From NCBI GenBank assembly GCA_902627615.1, contig CACOJW010000005.1, forward strand, positions 1-32,773: DNA of 32,773 bases. Reading direction: 5' to 3'. Made by a program: the position numbers and the translations under genes. Origin of the DNA: an uncultured marine group III euryarchaeote. Its GTDB lineage: Archaea > Thermoplasmatota > Poseidoniia > MGIII > CG-Epi1. Under the pieces are notes generated by a model. The model had not been told where the DNA came from. It saw only the letters and a program-made list of their open reading frames with translations, and ran no database searches. This document shows, in pieces, positions 1 to 8,071 of the stretch; within the stretch, counting starts at the first letter, position 1; the number at the start of each line of letters is the position of its first letter.

Positions 1-6
1 AGGATT

Positions 7-3000
7 TTAAGCATATATGTTTTCTATTGCAACATATATTTCATAATCCATGTTCAAATTATTTGTTTCATAGTCTATATTTAGAGAATCACTACCCCAC
101 CTATCTGGCACTTCATCGAATGAAATGGTATCAGCCTTTGAATTATAATTAAAAATTAAATCGAAGCCTTCTTTTGATTCATTGTTACCTGCAAAATCGG
201 TTGACTGAATGAGAAATGCGTAATGACCTTTACTTGATAAGTCATACGAAAATTCTTCTAAATCAGCAAACAAAAATGAATCTATTAAAGCCCAGGTAAC
301 AGAATTAGGGTTAAGATACGGGGTAGTAAAATTTGTATAGTAAATATCTAATTTAGTATGGCTAACATCTTCCGCATCAGTACCCCATGATATTACGACA
401 TTAGGATTGCCGACAAAATAATAATCGTCTTCAAATTCTAATATACTTGTTTTTAATGCCGTAGTATCTACCTTTACTTGGTGTTCATAGTCTTCCTTTT
501 GTTCGCTATTCCCAAATATATCTATAGCTCTAGTTCTAAATCTATATTCTTTTCCTTCATCACCTATAAATGTAATATTCGTACTAGTAAAAGTTCCGTA
601 TACTTCCCACTCGGAGAATTTATCATTAACCAAATAATCTAAGAAATATTCCTTAAAATCATCATTATCATCTATAATTACGTTCAAAACTATAGCCTTT
701 TTATTTACAATCGGCCCCTCACCTGTAAGAGAAGAACTTGGGGGTGTCGTATCAATAATACCAAGAATAGTCTGATTATAGTTTATATTCCGATGATAAA
801 CTACAGAAACTTCATTATTTGTGTAATGTAGTGAAAAAGGATTGTTTCCTATTTCAACGTCTTCCGACGTCAGCCTATATACCTCCAATACGTAGTAGCC
901 TGCATCCCCACTAAGTTGAGTATTGTCGTCAATCACAAGGTTTCCTTGCGAGTTATAAATCTTGAAAGGATGGTTATAAGATCCTTCATCCTTTTCATTA
1001 GCAATCCTTACCGAAATAGTGTAACTAACACGAATATTATTGTTTCTGCACTCAAAAAGATTATCCAACTCTGAATAGTCAGAGTCAATAAACTCTGCAC
1101 ACAAGTCTCCATTAGCAAAAACATTACCTCCTAGATCAACGCTTGAATTAAAAGAATGGATTCCTGTTTCAAAAAAAGTTAAATTATTATCTACTATATC
1201 TAATTCAGATTTAAACAATAAAAACATGGTTGATGAATTAGTAAAATTATTAAGGTAAATTGAGCCTGCGCTGTTGTTAGCCTTAATTGAAACATGACCA
1301 AAGTTAAAGTTATTGTTAGTCAAATTAAAATCAGAAAGATAAGATGCAAAGAATTCGTAAAAGTTAGACATTTCATTGTCTTGAATTTTTAATGTACTTT
1401 CCTGAGAAAATAATCCATATCGGCTAACTTCATTAAAATTGACTACGGAACATGACGAGTGGGCACAAGTACCCTGAATTACATTTTCTGTTAATGATGT
1501 GAAGCTTCTATTACTAATAATTCCGTAATTAATTGTTTCGACATAATTAGAATTTATCTCTATATACTCACTTGAAGAACCATAGGCCGTGATTTCGATA
1601 CCTATTGGAGCTTTAATGCTATTATTGGTAATTATAATGTCTAAGCCAGAGTAAACGTACATTCCTGCAGCTGCAGAGTCTTTGGAAAGGTTTGCAGTCA
1701 CAGTGTTATTGTTAAAAATAGCATTTATTGAATTCCGGCACATTATCCCGTTCCCGAAGCCATCAGAACCAGAGACTGTAGTTATATCATTATCAAATGC
1801 TCGCAGACCATCAGTGAAATCTGCAATCAATCCTACACCAATTTCTGAATGTATTATATTACTGCTCAATGTAAAATTGACTAGGTTAGGAGTTGTTGAA
1901 CTAGCTTTGAGATAAATGCCAGTTCTACCGGAGCTATCAAAAAAATAAGAACCATAATCTGTTGCATTAATTGTATTATTTTGTATTGTCATGTTTTCAT
2001 ACATGGCCCAAACTTGAATACCGATGTCTACATTGTTAATTACATTATTTCTAACAATATTTCCATAACCTGCAGGTCCAAATGCAGAACCAAAGAAATC
2101 AAAACTGATTCCCACTGAAACGTTTTCTATAACATTGTTTTCAATTGTATTGTTAGATGGGGCCTTGGTATAATTACCGCCGTAGGTTTGGGGATATCTC
2201 ATTGGAACAAAACCTGCAAGGTGCGGTCTCGCTTCTTGAGGGCCAATTACATGATTATTCTTGATTATACTGTGCTCTACATTAGAAAGTAAAAGTGCTG
2301 CAGCTGTCGAATTTACAAAAATGTTATTTGTTATATTATTCATAACAACAAGATCTGTACTGCCAAAACAATAAGGACATATTTCTATGCATACACTATA
2401 CCAATAGCCTGAATAACTACATTTTTCGAAATAATTAAAAGATAGTGTGTTGTAATTACCGTTAACTTTTACAGTATCATCGTTAGCACTTGTGTTGTAA
2501 AAAATGTTATGAGTAAGTGTATTATTGTTTGCCTCATCAATTATTACTGAAGCATAGTTTGTTTTATTCGCAAAATAATTATTAGACACAATACTATTAT
2601 TGCTATTATCGAGGCGCAGACAATAGCCAAAATAACTTTCACAGGAGTTATTCTTGATTATGCTGTTATCTGAATTAATGATTCCCAATCCAGCATAACC
2701 GTTTAACATTTGATTATCAGCAATTATTGCATTATCACCATTAAGAATAACTAAATCCCAATATCTCCAACTATTTGTCAAAGTATTGTTCGTGAAAATC
2801 GTATTGTGCCCCGTGGAAACAATATGCCCACTATTATTAAATGTAGAATTTTTGATATAAGTATCATTGCCATAAATTCTTAAAGCATAAATATTTTCAA
2901 AAAATGAATTTTCAATTAGAATATTAGAACTATCTATATTTCCAACATCATTGCTACAAGAACTACTAACACAACCGCCAATGGTTATACTATAACTGTT

Positions 3001-3501
3001 CTGCAGAGATTCATTGGTAACATGGCTGTTATCACCTCTCACAATTGATTGATCAAAAGTCGTTTCTTTATCACCATCAAAATCTCTGATGATTAAGAGG
3101 GCATTCTTGTCAACATAAAATACATTTGCGTCACCCTGGCCTGCTTCACCCGTCGCATTCATTACTAACTCTGTGTTAATCAAACTTAATTCTTTGTACA
3201 AAGATATATTTTCATCTAAATTCTCTTTGTCGTGGTATACAGTTGAGTTAATCCATTCAGAATCTGAATAAATTTTAATGCTTCCAAAAGAATTTAAGGT
3301 GACGTTCTCTAGTTTAAGACCTGAACCTATATTTACAATAATATTCTTAACAGTGATTTCTTCATCCCATACATGAGTGTCTTGATTAATTATCCAATCT
3401 TGTCCTTCTTGAGGTGCGTCCCCGTTAGACCCTGCCTCTACATTACCTATCATTATTATCGACACAAAAAAAGCTAATGCAATGCAAACATATTTAGACA
3501 C
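7..3501 (-). CDS. Secreted right-handed beta-helix repeat protein with C-terminal Ig-like modules, probably truncated
   Basis: The product has 1164 residues and starts at a GTG, because an in-frame TAA lies two codons upstream. Residues 1-23 form a signal peptide ending around V-E-A-G, so the protein is exported. Residues about 30-830 hold many short N/I/S-rich repeats of the type N-N-x-I-x-N-N, the pattern of right-handed parallel beta-helices (NosD/pectate-lyase-like fold). Residues about 940-1130 are two Ig/fibronectin-like modules, recognisable from D-T-T-P-P-S and D-F-A-G-N-N. The family binds or cleaves polysaccharides or acts in cell-surface structure; no catalytic residues can be assigned here. 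The reading frame stops at TAA just inside what looks like a third module, with no C-terminal membrane anchor or basic tail, and the two codons after the stop stay open to the window edge. It may therefore be truncated. It is divergent from srp54. Confidence 0.8.
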   Translation of the reverse strand: MSKYVCIALAFFVSIIMIGNVEAGSNGDAPQEGQDWIINQDTHVWDEEITVKNIIVNIGSGLKLENVTLNSFGSIKIYSDSEWINSTVYHDKENLDENISLYKELSLINTELVMNATGEAGQGDANVFYVDKNALLIIRDFDGDKETTFDQSIVRGDNSHVTNESLQNSYSITIGGCVSSSCSNDVGNIDSSNILIENSFFENIYALRIYGNDTYIKNSTFNNSGHIVSTGHNTIFTNNTLTNSWRYWDLVILNGDNAIIADNQMLNGYAGLGIINSDNSIIKNNSCESYFGYCLRLDNSNNSIVSNNYFANKTNYASVIIDEANNNTLTHNIFYNTSANDDTVKVNGNYNTLSFNYFEKCSYSGYWYSVCIEICPYCFGSTDLVVMNNITNNIFVNSTAAALLLSNVEHSIIKNNHVIGPQEARPHLAGFVPMRYPQTYGGNYTKAPSNNTIENNVIENVSVGISFDFFGSAFGPAGYGNIVRNNVINNVDIGIQVWAMYENMTIQNNTINATDYGSYFFDSSGRTGIYLKASSTTPNLVNFTLSSNIIHSEIGVGLIADFTDGLRAFDNDITTVSGSDGFGNGIMCRNSINAIFNNNTVTANLSKDSAAAGMYVYSGLDIIITNNSIKAPIGIEITAYGSSSEYIEINSNYVETINYGIISNRSFTSLTENVIQGTCAHSSCSVVNFNEVSRYGLFSQESTLKIQDNEMSNFYEFFASYLSDFNLTNNNFNFGHVSIKANNSAGSIYLNNFTNSSTMFLLFKSELDIVDNNLTFFETGIHSFNSSVDLGGNVFANGDLCAEFIDSDYSELDNLFECRNNNIRVSYTISVRIANEKDEGSYNHPFKIYNSQGNLVIDDNTQLSGDAGYYVLEVYRLTSEDVEIGNNPFSLHYTNNEVSVVYHRNINYNQTILGIIDTTPPSSSLTGEGPIVNKKAIVLNVIIDDNDDFKEYFLDYLVNDKFSEWEVYGTFTSTNITFIGDEGKEYRFRTRAIDIFGNSEQKEDYEHQVKVDTTALKTSILEFEDDYYFVGNPNVVISWGTDAEDVSHTKLDIYYTNFTTPYLNPNSVTWALIDSFLFADLEEFSYDLSSKGHYAFLIQSTDFAGNNESKEGFDLIFNYNSKADTISFDEVPDRWGSDSLNIDYETNNLNMDYEIYVAIENIYA

Positions 3502-3520
3502 AATTTAACATTAGATTTCC

Positions 3521-3530
3521 CTAAATAAGA
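3521..3530 (-). promoter_or_regulatory. TATA-like box for the beta-helix gene
   Basis: Read on the minus strand this is TCTTATTTAG, centred about 24 nt upstream of the GTG at 3501. That spacing fits an archaeal TATA box driving a leaderless or nearly leaderless transcript. The call rests on position and composition only. Confidence 0.4.
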
Positions 3531-3550
3531 GTAATCGCTCAAATAATTAG

Positions 3551-3559
3551 TTTTAAATT
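3551..3559 (+). promoter_or_regulatory. TATA-like box for the srp54 operon
   Basis: TTTTAAATT is centred about 27 nt upstream of the srp54 ATG at 3582, the usual distance from an archaeal TATA box to the transcription start. This suggests a leaderless mRNA. No Shine-Dalgarno sequence is seen before the ATG. Confidence 0.45.
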
Positions 3560-3581
3560 CTATCAGCTTTCAATAATACTG

Positions 3582-4916
3582 ATGGTTCTCGAAAAACTTG
3601 GAGACGCGCTTAGAGAAACTCTCAGGAAAATTGCAGGAGCAAGCCACATTTCTCCGGAATTAATCAAAGAATTAGTAAGAGATATTCAGAGAGCACTACT
3701 ACAATCGGATGTTAATGTTCGATTAGCTTTAGATTTGAGTAAAAGAATAGAAACTCGAGCTCTAGATGAGAAAGCGCCTCCTGGAATGACGGGGCGAGAA
3801 CATGTTGTTAGAATAGTGCACCAAGAGTTAGTGAGTGCGTTGGGAGATCCAAGAAGCCTCAAACTAGAGAAACAACGCATAATGCTTGTTGGATTGTACG
3901 GTCAAGGTAAAACTACAACTACTGGTAAACTGGCAAAATATCTAAAAAAGAAAGGTCTAAGTCTAGGTTTGATTGCAGCTGACGTTCACAGGCCGGCTGC
4001 TTACGATCAACTATCGCAAATTGGTGAGCAAATAGATATTCCTGTTTTTGGAAATTCAGATAACAAAGATGCTACAAAGGTCGTTACGGAAGGATTAAAA
4101 GAATTCAATGATTTAGATATAGTAATAGTTGATACTGCAGGACGTCATGCTTTAGATGAAGATTTAATATCTGAAATGGAGGCCGTTTCAAAAATTGTAA
4201 ATCCAGATGAAATCTTCCTTGTCATGGATGCAACTGTCGGCCAACAAGCAGGGCCTCAAGCTGAAGCTTTCCACCAAGCTGTAGGTGTTACCGGTGTGAT
4301 TTTAACAAAATTAGATGGTTCTGCAAAAGGAGGTGGAGCTTTGTCTGCAGTTTCTGTAACTAACGCTCCAATAATCTTTGTTGGTACAGGCGAAACGCTT
4401 GATGCCCTGGAAACTCTTGATCCAGACCGGTTTATCTCACGATTACTCGGCATGGGGGACTTGCAAACTTTATTGGAAAGAGCTGAAGAGGTAATGGATG
4501 CAAGTACGGCAGAAGATACTGCGAAGAAAATGTTATCTGGAAAATTTACATTAATTGATATGAGAGAACAGATGGAGGCTTTGACTAAAATGGGACCATT
4601 AGGAAAAGTTATGGAAATGGTGCCTGGCATGTCGGGCATGATGAAAAAAGGACAGATAGATGAAACCCAAGCTAGGCTGGAAAAGTTCAAAGTTCTTATG
4701 AATTCAATGACTAAAGAAGAGTTAGAGAATCCTAAATTAATAAAACGTTCTAGAATCAATAGAATCGCAAAAGGCTCAGGTTCAGATCCCCAAGAAATAA
4801 GAGAGCTTTTAAAACAGTATAATCAGAGCCGAAAGATGATGTCGAATCTTGGAGGAAACAGAAGAATGCAACAAAGAATGATGAAACAATTTGGTAAAGG
4901 CGATCTCAAATTATAG
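3582..4916 (+). CDS. srp54: Signal recognition particle GTPase SRP54
   Basis: This 444-residue protein binds signal sequences on ribosomes and 7S RNA and delivers nascent chains to the FtsY receptor at the membrane. It has the full N-G-M layout. The helical N domain covers residues 1 to about 90. The G domain has a P-loop G-L-Y-G-Q-G-K-T-T at 104-112, D-T-A-G-R-H at 184-189, T-K-L-D at 242-245 and the closing F-V-G-T-G-E at 266-271. The methionine-rich M domain runs from about 325 to the end and includes M-V-P-G-M-S-G-M-M. Length and motifs are normal for archaeal SRP54. It is the first gene of a plus-strand run that continues with a small conserved protein, an AK6-like kinase and a lipid synthase. 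Confidence 0.97.
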   Translation: MVLEKLGDALRETLRKIAGASHISPELIKELVRDIQRALLQSDVNVRLALDLSKRIETRALDEKAPPGMTGREHVVRIVHQELVSALGDPRSLKLEKQRIMLVGLYGQGKTTTTGKLAKYLKKKGLSLGLIAADVHRPAAYDQLSQIGEQIDIPVFGNSDNKDATKVVTEGLKEFNDLDIVIVDTAGRHALDEDLISEMEAVSKIVNPDEIFLVMDATVGQQAGPQAEAFHQAVGVTGVILTKLDGSAKGGGALSAVSVTNAPIIFVGTGETLDALETLDPDRFISRLLGMGDLQTLLERAEEVMDASTAEDTAKKMLSGKFTLIDMREQMEALTKMGPLGKVMEMVPGMSGMMKKGQIDETQARLEKFKVLMNSMTKEELENPKLIKRSRINRIAKGSGSDPQEIRELLKQYNQSRKMMSNLGGNRRMQQRMMKQFGKGDLKL

Positions 4917-4953
4917 CCCCAAAATACAAATACAGATACTTAGAATGTAATTT

Positions 4954-5313
4954 ATGCAGAGTTTCGAAATTAAGCGCGGACACGGTAAATCTCTAGAAGA
5001 CGGCGGACTCAAATCCTTAATGGAGGAGGAATTTGGAGAAGTTACTGAAAAAGGAAACAATGTTAAAATTCTAACAGCATCCTACAAAGCACTAACAAAG
5101 ATAGATGTAGATATGGTCTCCATAACTGAAGTCAAAATAGAAACTGAAACCGATTCAGAGGCTGAACCTGATGACGCCTTAAAAGCTCACCAAGCCTATA
5201 ATCGCTTTATGGAAAAAATTACAGGTTTCAACGCTAAACAACGTGTTGACAGAGCAAAAGCTAAGGCAAAGAAGGAAGCAAAAGCTGCAGCTGAAAAGGA
5301 AATGCAAAGTTAA
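4954..5313 (+). CDS. Small conserved archaeal protein (DUF5611-like)
   Basis: The 119-residue protein starts with Q-S-F-E-I-K-R-G-H-G-K and has a compact alpha/beta N-terminal half with a run of hydrophobic strands (residues about 1-60). The tail is highly charged, Ala/Lys/Glu-rich and probably helical (about 75-119). The opening F-x-I-K-R-G resembles the small archaeal family DUF5611, but this is recognition by memory and not a search result. No signal peptide, membrane segment or catalytic motif is visible, so it is probably cytosolic. Its stop overlaps the next start as TAATG, implying translational coupling to the AK6-like kinase. It lies 37 nt after srp54. The function is unknown. Confidence 0.7.
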   Translation: MQSFEIKRGHGKSLEDGGLKSLMEEEFGEVTEKGNNVKILTASYKALTKIDVDMVSITEVKIETETDSEAEPDDALKAHQAYNRFMEKITGFNAKQRVDRAKAKAKKEAKAAAEKEMQS

Positions 5314-5819
5314 TGGAAAGATATGCCCTTACTGGAACTCCAGGAACGGGTAAAACGACCATTTCGGCCTTATTACAAAATGATTTAATTTCATTATCAG
5401 ACTATTACGAAAAGTTCTCCGATGGAAAAACAAAAGATGGCGAATGGGTTGTCAATATTAAACGTTTAGAGTCATCGATAAAAAGTCTGGAATGGGAAAT
5501 TGCAGAGGGTAATTTTTCACATCTATTAAGTATTATAGACAAAGTAATTGTACTGAGGTGCGATCCCGCTGTTCTTGTTAACAGATTAAAAGAAAGAAAT
5601 TATTCTAGGAAAAAAATTAGAGAAAATTTAGAGGCTGAAGCTATGGGCATAATTTATTCTGAATCTGTAAGAAATTATGGCGTTGAAAATTTAATCCAGG
5701 TTGATACTTCAAAAAAAACTAGTAAACAATGTTCCATAATTATTAGAAATTACATTAACAATAACATTAAAGTAGAAGAAGAAATTGATTACTTAGAAAG
5801 AATACTGGATTGGTATTAA
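5313..5819 (+). CDS. AK6/Fap7-type adenylate kinase family NTPase
   Basis: The 168-residue P-loop kinase has Walker A G-T-P-G-T-G-K-T-T at residues 8-16. A central strand with L-R-C-D-P is followed by a basic lid segment (L-K-E-R-N-Y-S-R-K-K-I), then E-N-L-E-A-E-A and V-D-T-S near the C terminus. This layout matches the archaeal AK6/Fap7 group (COG1936). Members have adenylate kinase/ATPase activity and in eukaryotes and archaea help mature the small ribosomal subunit through uS11. It is shorter than classic adenylate kinase (about 190-215 residues), as AK6 proteins are. Translation overlaps by 1 nt with both the preceding and following genes (TAATG), indicating one operon. The role in ribosome assembly is inferred from the family. 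Confidence 0.85.
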   Translation: MERYALTGTPGTGKTTISALLQNDLISLSDYYEKFSDGKTKDGEWVVNIKRLESSIKSLEWEIAEGNFSHLLSIIDKVIVLRCDPAVLVNRLKERNYSRKKIRENLEAEAMGIIYSESVRNYGVENLIQVDTSKKTSKQCSIIIRNYINNNIKVEEEIDYLERILDWY

Positions 5820-6421
5820 TGGTTGCTGACGATTACAGAGAATTTGGGGCTAAGATTTTAGACCCCATAGCCAAAAATATACCCTTAGATCCAATGAGTA
5901 TAAGTTTTCTTTCACTATTGACTGCAATAGCTTCTGGATATTCATTCTATACAGTTGAATATGATTTATCAAACAAAGAATTCCTGCTACTTGGGTCTGC
6001 TTTAGTTTTCTTAACTGCAGTCCTTGATGCTTTAGATGGCATAGTGGCACGAAAGAGAGGACTGTCTAGTAAAAGAGGTGATTTAGTTGATCACACTCTC
6101 GACCGTGTTGCAGACATTCTCATTATTGGTGGAATTGCCCTTGGACCTTTAGTTAACACAGAGGTTGGATTTACAGCCATAATTGGTGTTTTGATGTTGT
6201 CCTACATGGGTACTCAGGCTCAAGCTGTTGGTGCGGGAAGAGAGTATGCAGGACTGCTTGGAAGAGCTGATAGACTAATAGTACTAATGTTAGTACCAAT
6301 CGTACATTTTTTGAATCAAGAATATAATTACATGGAACTTATGTGCTATGCTTTTACAATTATATGCACAGTATCTGCAATTTATAGATTTCAACGTATA
6401 TGGGCAGAACTAGAAGAATAA
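5819..6421 (+). CDS. CDP-alcohol phosphatidyltransferase, possibly archaetidylinositol phosphate synthase
   Basis: This integral membrane enzyme of 200 residues joins a CDP-activated archaeal lipid to a polar alcohol. The complete family signature is present: D70, D73-G74, A77-R78, G87, D91 and D95, with the standard spacing D-x2-D-G-x2-A-R-x8-G-x3-D-x3-D. Hydrophobic helices lie at about 28-48, 55-72, 97-118, 119-135, 150-168 and 172-192. I place the start at ATG 5819, which overlaps the AK6-like stop as TAATG; an in-frame TTG at 5810 would only add three residues. In euryarchaea the single-domain form in this length range is often archaetidylinositol phosphate synthase, but the acceptor (inositol phosphate, glycerol phosphate or serine) cannot be settled from the motif. 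Its stop abuts the stop of the convergent small membrane protein gene with no gap. Confidence 0.88.
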   Translation: MVADDYREFGAKILDPIAKNIPLDPMSISFLSLLTAIASGYSFYTVEYDLSNKEFLLLGSALVFLTAVLDALDGIVARKRGLSSKRGDLVDHTLDRVADILIIGGIALGPLVNTEVGFTAIIGVLMLSYMGTQAQAVGAGREYAGLLGRADRLIVLMLVPIVHFLNQEYNYMELMCYAFTIICTVSAIYRFQRIWAELEE

Positions 6422-6694
6422 CTATTCAACTTCAGTAAATTCAAATTCAAAGCCACCAATTTTAGATGCTAAATAATTATAGAATATAGCAACACCATAG
6501 TGCACTCCTGCAACAGAAAGTGAAAGCCAAACAGGAGCAAAAAGGAAAATGTACCCTGTGGCTTTTAGGTATTCTATATCCATAATTAGAAAAACTAAGC
6601 CAATTATTGCATAAATAAGACCAATAGGTACATACAATATCATTAACATTTTAGCATTTTGATGAAGTGATATTCTCGTTATCCGTGTTTTCAT
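6422..6694 (-). CDS. Small two-helix membrane protein (DUF3566-like), function unknown
   Basis: The product has 90 residues. A basic N terminus is followed by a first membrane helix (about 16-38, rich in I/L/V) and a second (about 46-72), then a short tail with N-Y-L-A-S-K-I-G-G-F-E-F-E. The two-helix layout with an L-A-x-x-I-G-G-x-E-x-E ending resembles small transmembrane proteins of the DUF3566 type, but that likeness is tentative. It is convergent with the CDP-alcohol phosphatidyltransferase gene, the two stop codons abutting, and lies just downstream of tRNA-Trp on the same strand. No function can be assigned. Confidence 0.7.
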   Translation of the reverse strand: MKTRITRISLHQNAKMLMILYVPIGLIYAIIGLVFLIMDIEYLKATGYIFLFAPVWLSLSVAGVHYGVAIFYNYLASKIGGFEFEFTEVE

Positions 6695-6732
6695 ATTGCT
6701 ATTATTAAGTCTGGATATAAGAAAGATTCAGA

Positions 6733-6904
6733 TGGTGGGAGCACTGGGATTTGAACCCAGATCGGCGGGTCTCACCTATTGAGCCGGAGCCCAACATTTG
6801 CACAGGTCATAGCTCCAATCATTCATCACGATATCAGCAGACCCTGTAGCAATCATTCCTGTATAATTGGAGCCCGCAATGCTGCCAGGTTACACCATGC
6901 TCCC
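6733..6904 (-). tRNA. trnW: tRNA-Trp (anticodon CCA) with a 96-nt intron
   Basis: Read on the minus strand, the acceptor stem GGGAGCA (6898-6904) pairs perfectly with TGCTCCC (6737-6743), followed by discriminator A and an encoded CCA (6733-6735). The D arm has GTGT/GCAT, the anticodon stem is GCGGG (6873-6877) with CCCGC (6765-6769), and the T arm is CTGGG-TTCAAAT-CCCAG. The anticodon CCA is at 6868-6870. The intron occupies 6771-6866, between positions 37 and 38, the standard archaeal site. A relaxed bulge-helix-bulge can be drawn: C32-C35 opposite GGTG with one U-U mismatch, plus an inner TAT/ATA helix. The endonuclease that cuts this motif is encoded at 29502-30239. The intron itself holds a box C/D guide RNA, listed separately. 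Confidence 0.95.
6803..6861 (-). ncRNA. Intron-encoded box C/D guide RNA for tRNA-Trp positions C34 and C39
   Basis: On the minus strand, in order: a short stem strand CAGG (6858-6861), box C ATGATTG (6850-6856), a 12-nt spacer (6838-6849), box D' CTGA (6834-6837), TATC, box C' GTGATGA (6823-6829, perfect consensus), a 12-nt spacer (6811-6822), box D ATGA (6807-6810) and the closing stem strand CCTG (6803-6806). The spacer before box D can pair over all 12 positions (10 Watson-Crick, 2 G-U) with the pre-tRNA across the 5' splice site, and its fifth base from box D faces C34. The spacer before D' pairs over 6 bp across the 3' splice site, and its fifth base faces C39. Both follow the N+5 rule for 2'-O-methylation. 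Archaeal tRNA-Trp introns are known to guide positions 34 and 39. Boxes C and D deviate from consensus. Confidence 0.88.
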
Positions 6905-6927
6905 CAACCAATTACTTAGTTGAAGAG

Positions 6928-6937
6928 TATAATAAAA
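6928..6937 (-). promoter_or_regulatory. TATA-like box for tRNA-Trp
   Basis: An AT-rich run lies 24-33 nt upstream of the tRNA 5' end on the minus strand and is read as TTTTATTATA. It could also serve the divergent gene that starts near 6946. Assignment is by position only. Confidence 0.4.
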
Positions 6938-6945
6938 AGTCTGTG

Positions 6946-7425
6946 ATGAGAAAAGTTAATAACTCATCCTTTATCGACAGGATGCGAATGAGCATAGATG
7001 AAGAAACGGAAGAAGAAGTTTTAGACGAACATAATCCCGCCCCTCCTTCGGAACGAATATGGATGCCAGTTTACCAAGATGAAGATAATAAGTTAGCTAA
7101 ACACGATTGGTGCTTAGACACTGGAATAATCAAAAATTTAAGTGGAGAAGAAGCAAAACCCAAAGGTTTTTATGTCTCCGTTTTAAACAAGATGAAATAC
7201 ATTCTTGAGCATGATTTAGGGCACAGCAGAGGAGCTCCAAAATTCCCTGACTCACAAATAAAATTAATCCTGAAAGATTTGGACAATATTGACGGTTTCT
7301 ATGATAAATGGTGGAGAACTGAATCATCTCAATTGGAAGCATTCATAAGAGTTGTCCAAAATAGAAGAAGTGATTTATCTCAAAGATTCATTATAGATTC
7401 TGTTACGAGGACTTTACGTGGTTAA
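6946..7425 (+). CDS. Uncharacterised protein upstream of rpe
   Basis: The protein has 159 residues if it starts at ATG 6946. A GTG one codon earlier (6943) and methionines at 6982 and 6988 are alternatives. The N-terminal 30 residues are acidic (E-E-T-E-E-E-V). They are followed by an aromatic-rich core with H-D-W-C-L-D-T-G, a central helix region (Y-V-S-V-L-N-K-M-K-Y-I-L-E-H-D) and a C-terminal helical part with Y-D-K-W-W-R-T-E. No signal peptide, membrane segment or recognised motif is present, and I do not recognise the family. Its last 8 nt overlap the rpe start at 7418, so the two are probably cotranscribed and translationally coupled. It is divergent from tRNA-Trp. It reads like a real gene because the overlap is tight and the frame is fully open. 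Confidence 0.7.
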   Translation: MRKVNNSSFIDRMRMSIDEETEEEVLDEHNPAPPSERIWMPVYQDEDNKLAKHDWCLDTGIIKNLSGEEAKPKGFYVSVLNKMKYILEHDLGHSRGAPKFPDSQIKLILKDLDNIDGFYDKWWRTESSQLEAFIRVVQNRRSDLSQRFIIDSVTRTLRG

Positions 7426-8041
7426 AATTGCACCATCAATGTTGGGCGCCGATTTCGGCAGCATGCGGAAGGATGCAAAATCTGTGGCTTCAGAATCAGG
7501 ATATTTGCACATGGACGTTATGGACGGGCATTTCGTTCCAAACTTAACGATGGGATCTGATTTAGTAAGATCTCTAAAGGGGATCGCACCACTTGATGTG
7601 CATCTGATGATAACCAATCCTTCTGATTTCATCGATGACTTTGAAGAAGCAGGAGCTGAAATAATATCTGTTCACATCGAGGCAAACAATCCAGGAAAGG
7701 CTCTTAAATTAATAAGAAAAAAAGGTATCAAAGCGGGAATTGCAATCAACCCTTCTACGCCCGAAGATGCTATTGATACTGTTGCAGATGATGCCGATAT
7801 GATTCTTGTAATGTCTGTTGAGCCCGGCTATTGTGGTCAATCTTTCCACGAAAGTTCGATACAAAGGGTCCAAAATTATAAATTAAAGTATCCTGGGAAA
7901 TTAATCGAGGTAGACGGGGGCGTAAGTAGCAAGAATTCTAAGCAATTAATCGAAGCTGGCGCAGACATTCTTGTCGCAGGCAGTGCAATTTTTAACTCTG
8001 ATGACCCCTTGGATACGATTCGGGCAATGAAAAAGAGTTAA
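7418..8041 (+). CDS. rpe: Ribulose-phosphate 3-epimerase
   Basis: This cytosolic TIM-barrel enzyme interconverts ribulose 5-phosphate and xylulose 5-phosphate in the non-oxidative pentose phosphate pathway. The product of 207 residues, starting at GTG 7418, carries the family motifs: A-P-S-M-L-G-A-D at 5-12, H31-M-D33-V-M-D-G-H at 31-38, D-V-H59-L-M at 57-61, M-S-V-E-P-G-Y-C-G-Q-S-F at 129-140, E-V-D163-G-G-V at 161-166 and the phosphate-binding A-G-S-A-I-F near 186. Metal/catalytic residues H31, D33, H59 and D163 are all present. Length is a little short of the bacterial norm (about 220). It overlaps the preceding unknown gene by 8 nt. Confidence 0.95.
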   Translation: MVKIAPSMLGADFGSMRKDAKSVASESGYLHMDVMDGHFVPNLTMGSDLVRSLKGIAPLDVHLMITNPSDFIDDFEEAGAEIISVHIEANNPGKALKLIRKKGIKAGIAINPSTPEDAIDTVADDADMILVMSVEPGYCGQSFHESSIQRVQNYKLKYPGKLIEVDGGVSSKNSKQLIEAGADILVAGSAIFNSDDPLDTIRAMKKS

Positions 8042-8071
8042 ACTTATTAATTAGAAAGTAAATCCATATTT

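Noticed and set aside
4256..4759. A 167-codon open frame on the minus strand inside srp54
   Set aside because: It lies wholly opposite a well-conserved gene, has no recognisable motif and reflects codon bias of srp54.
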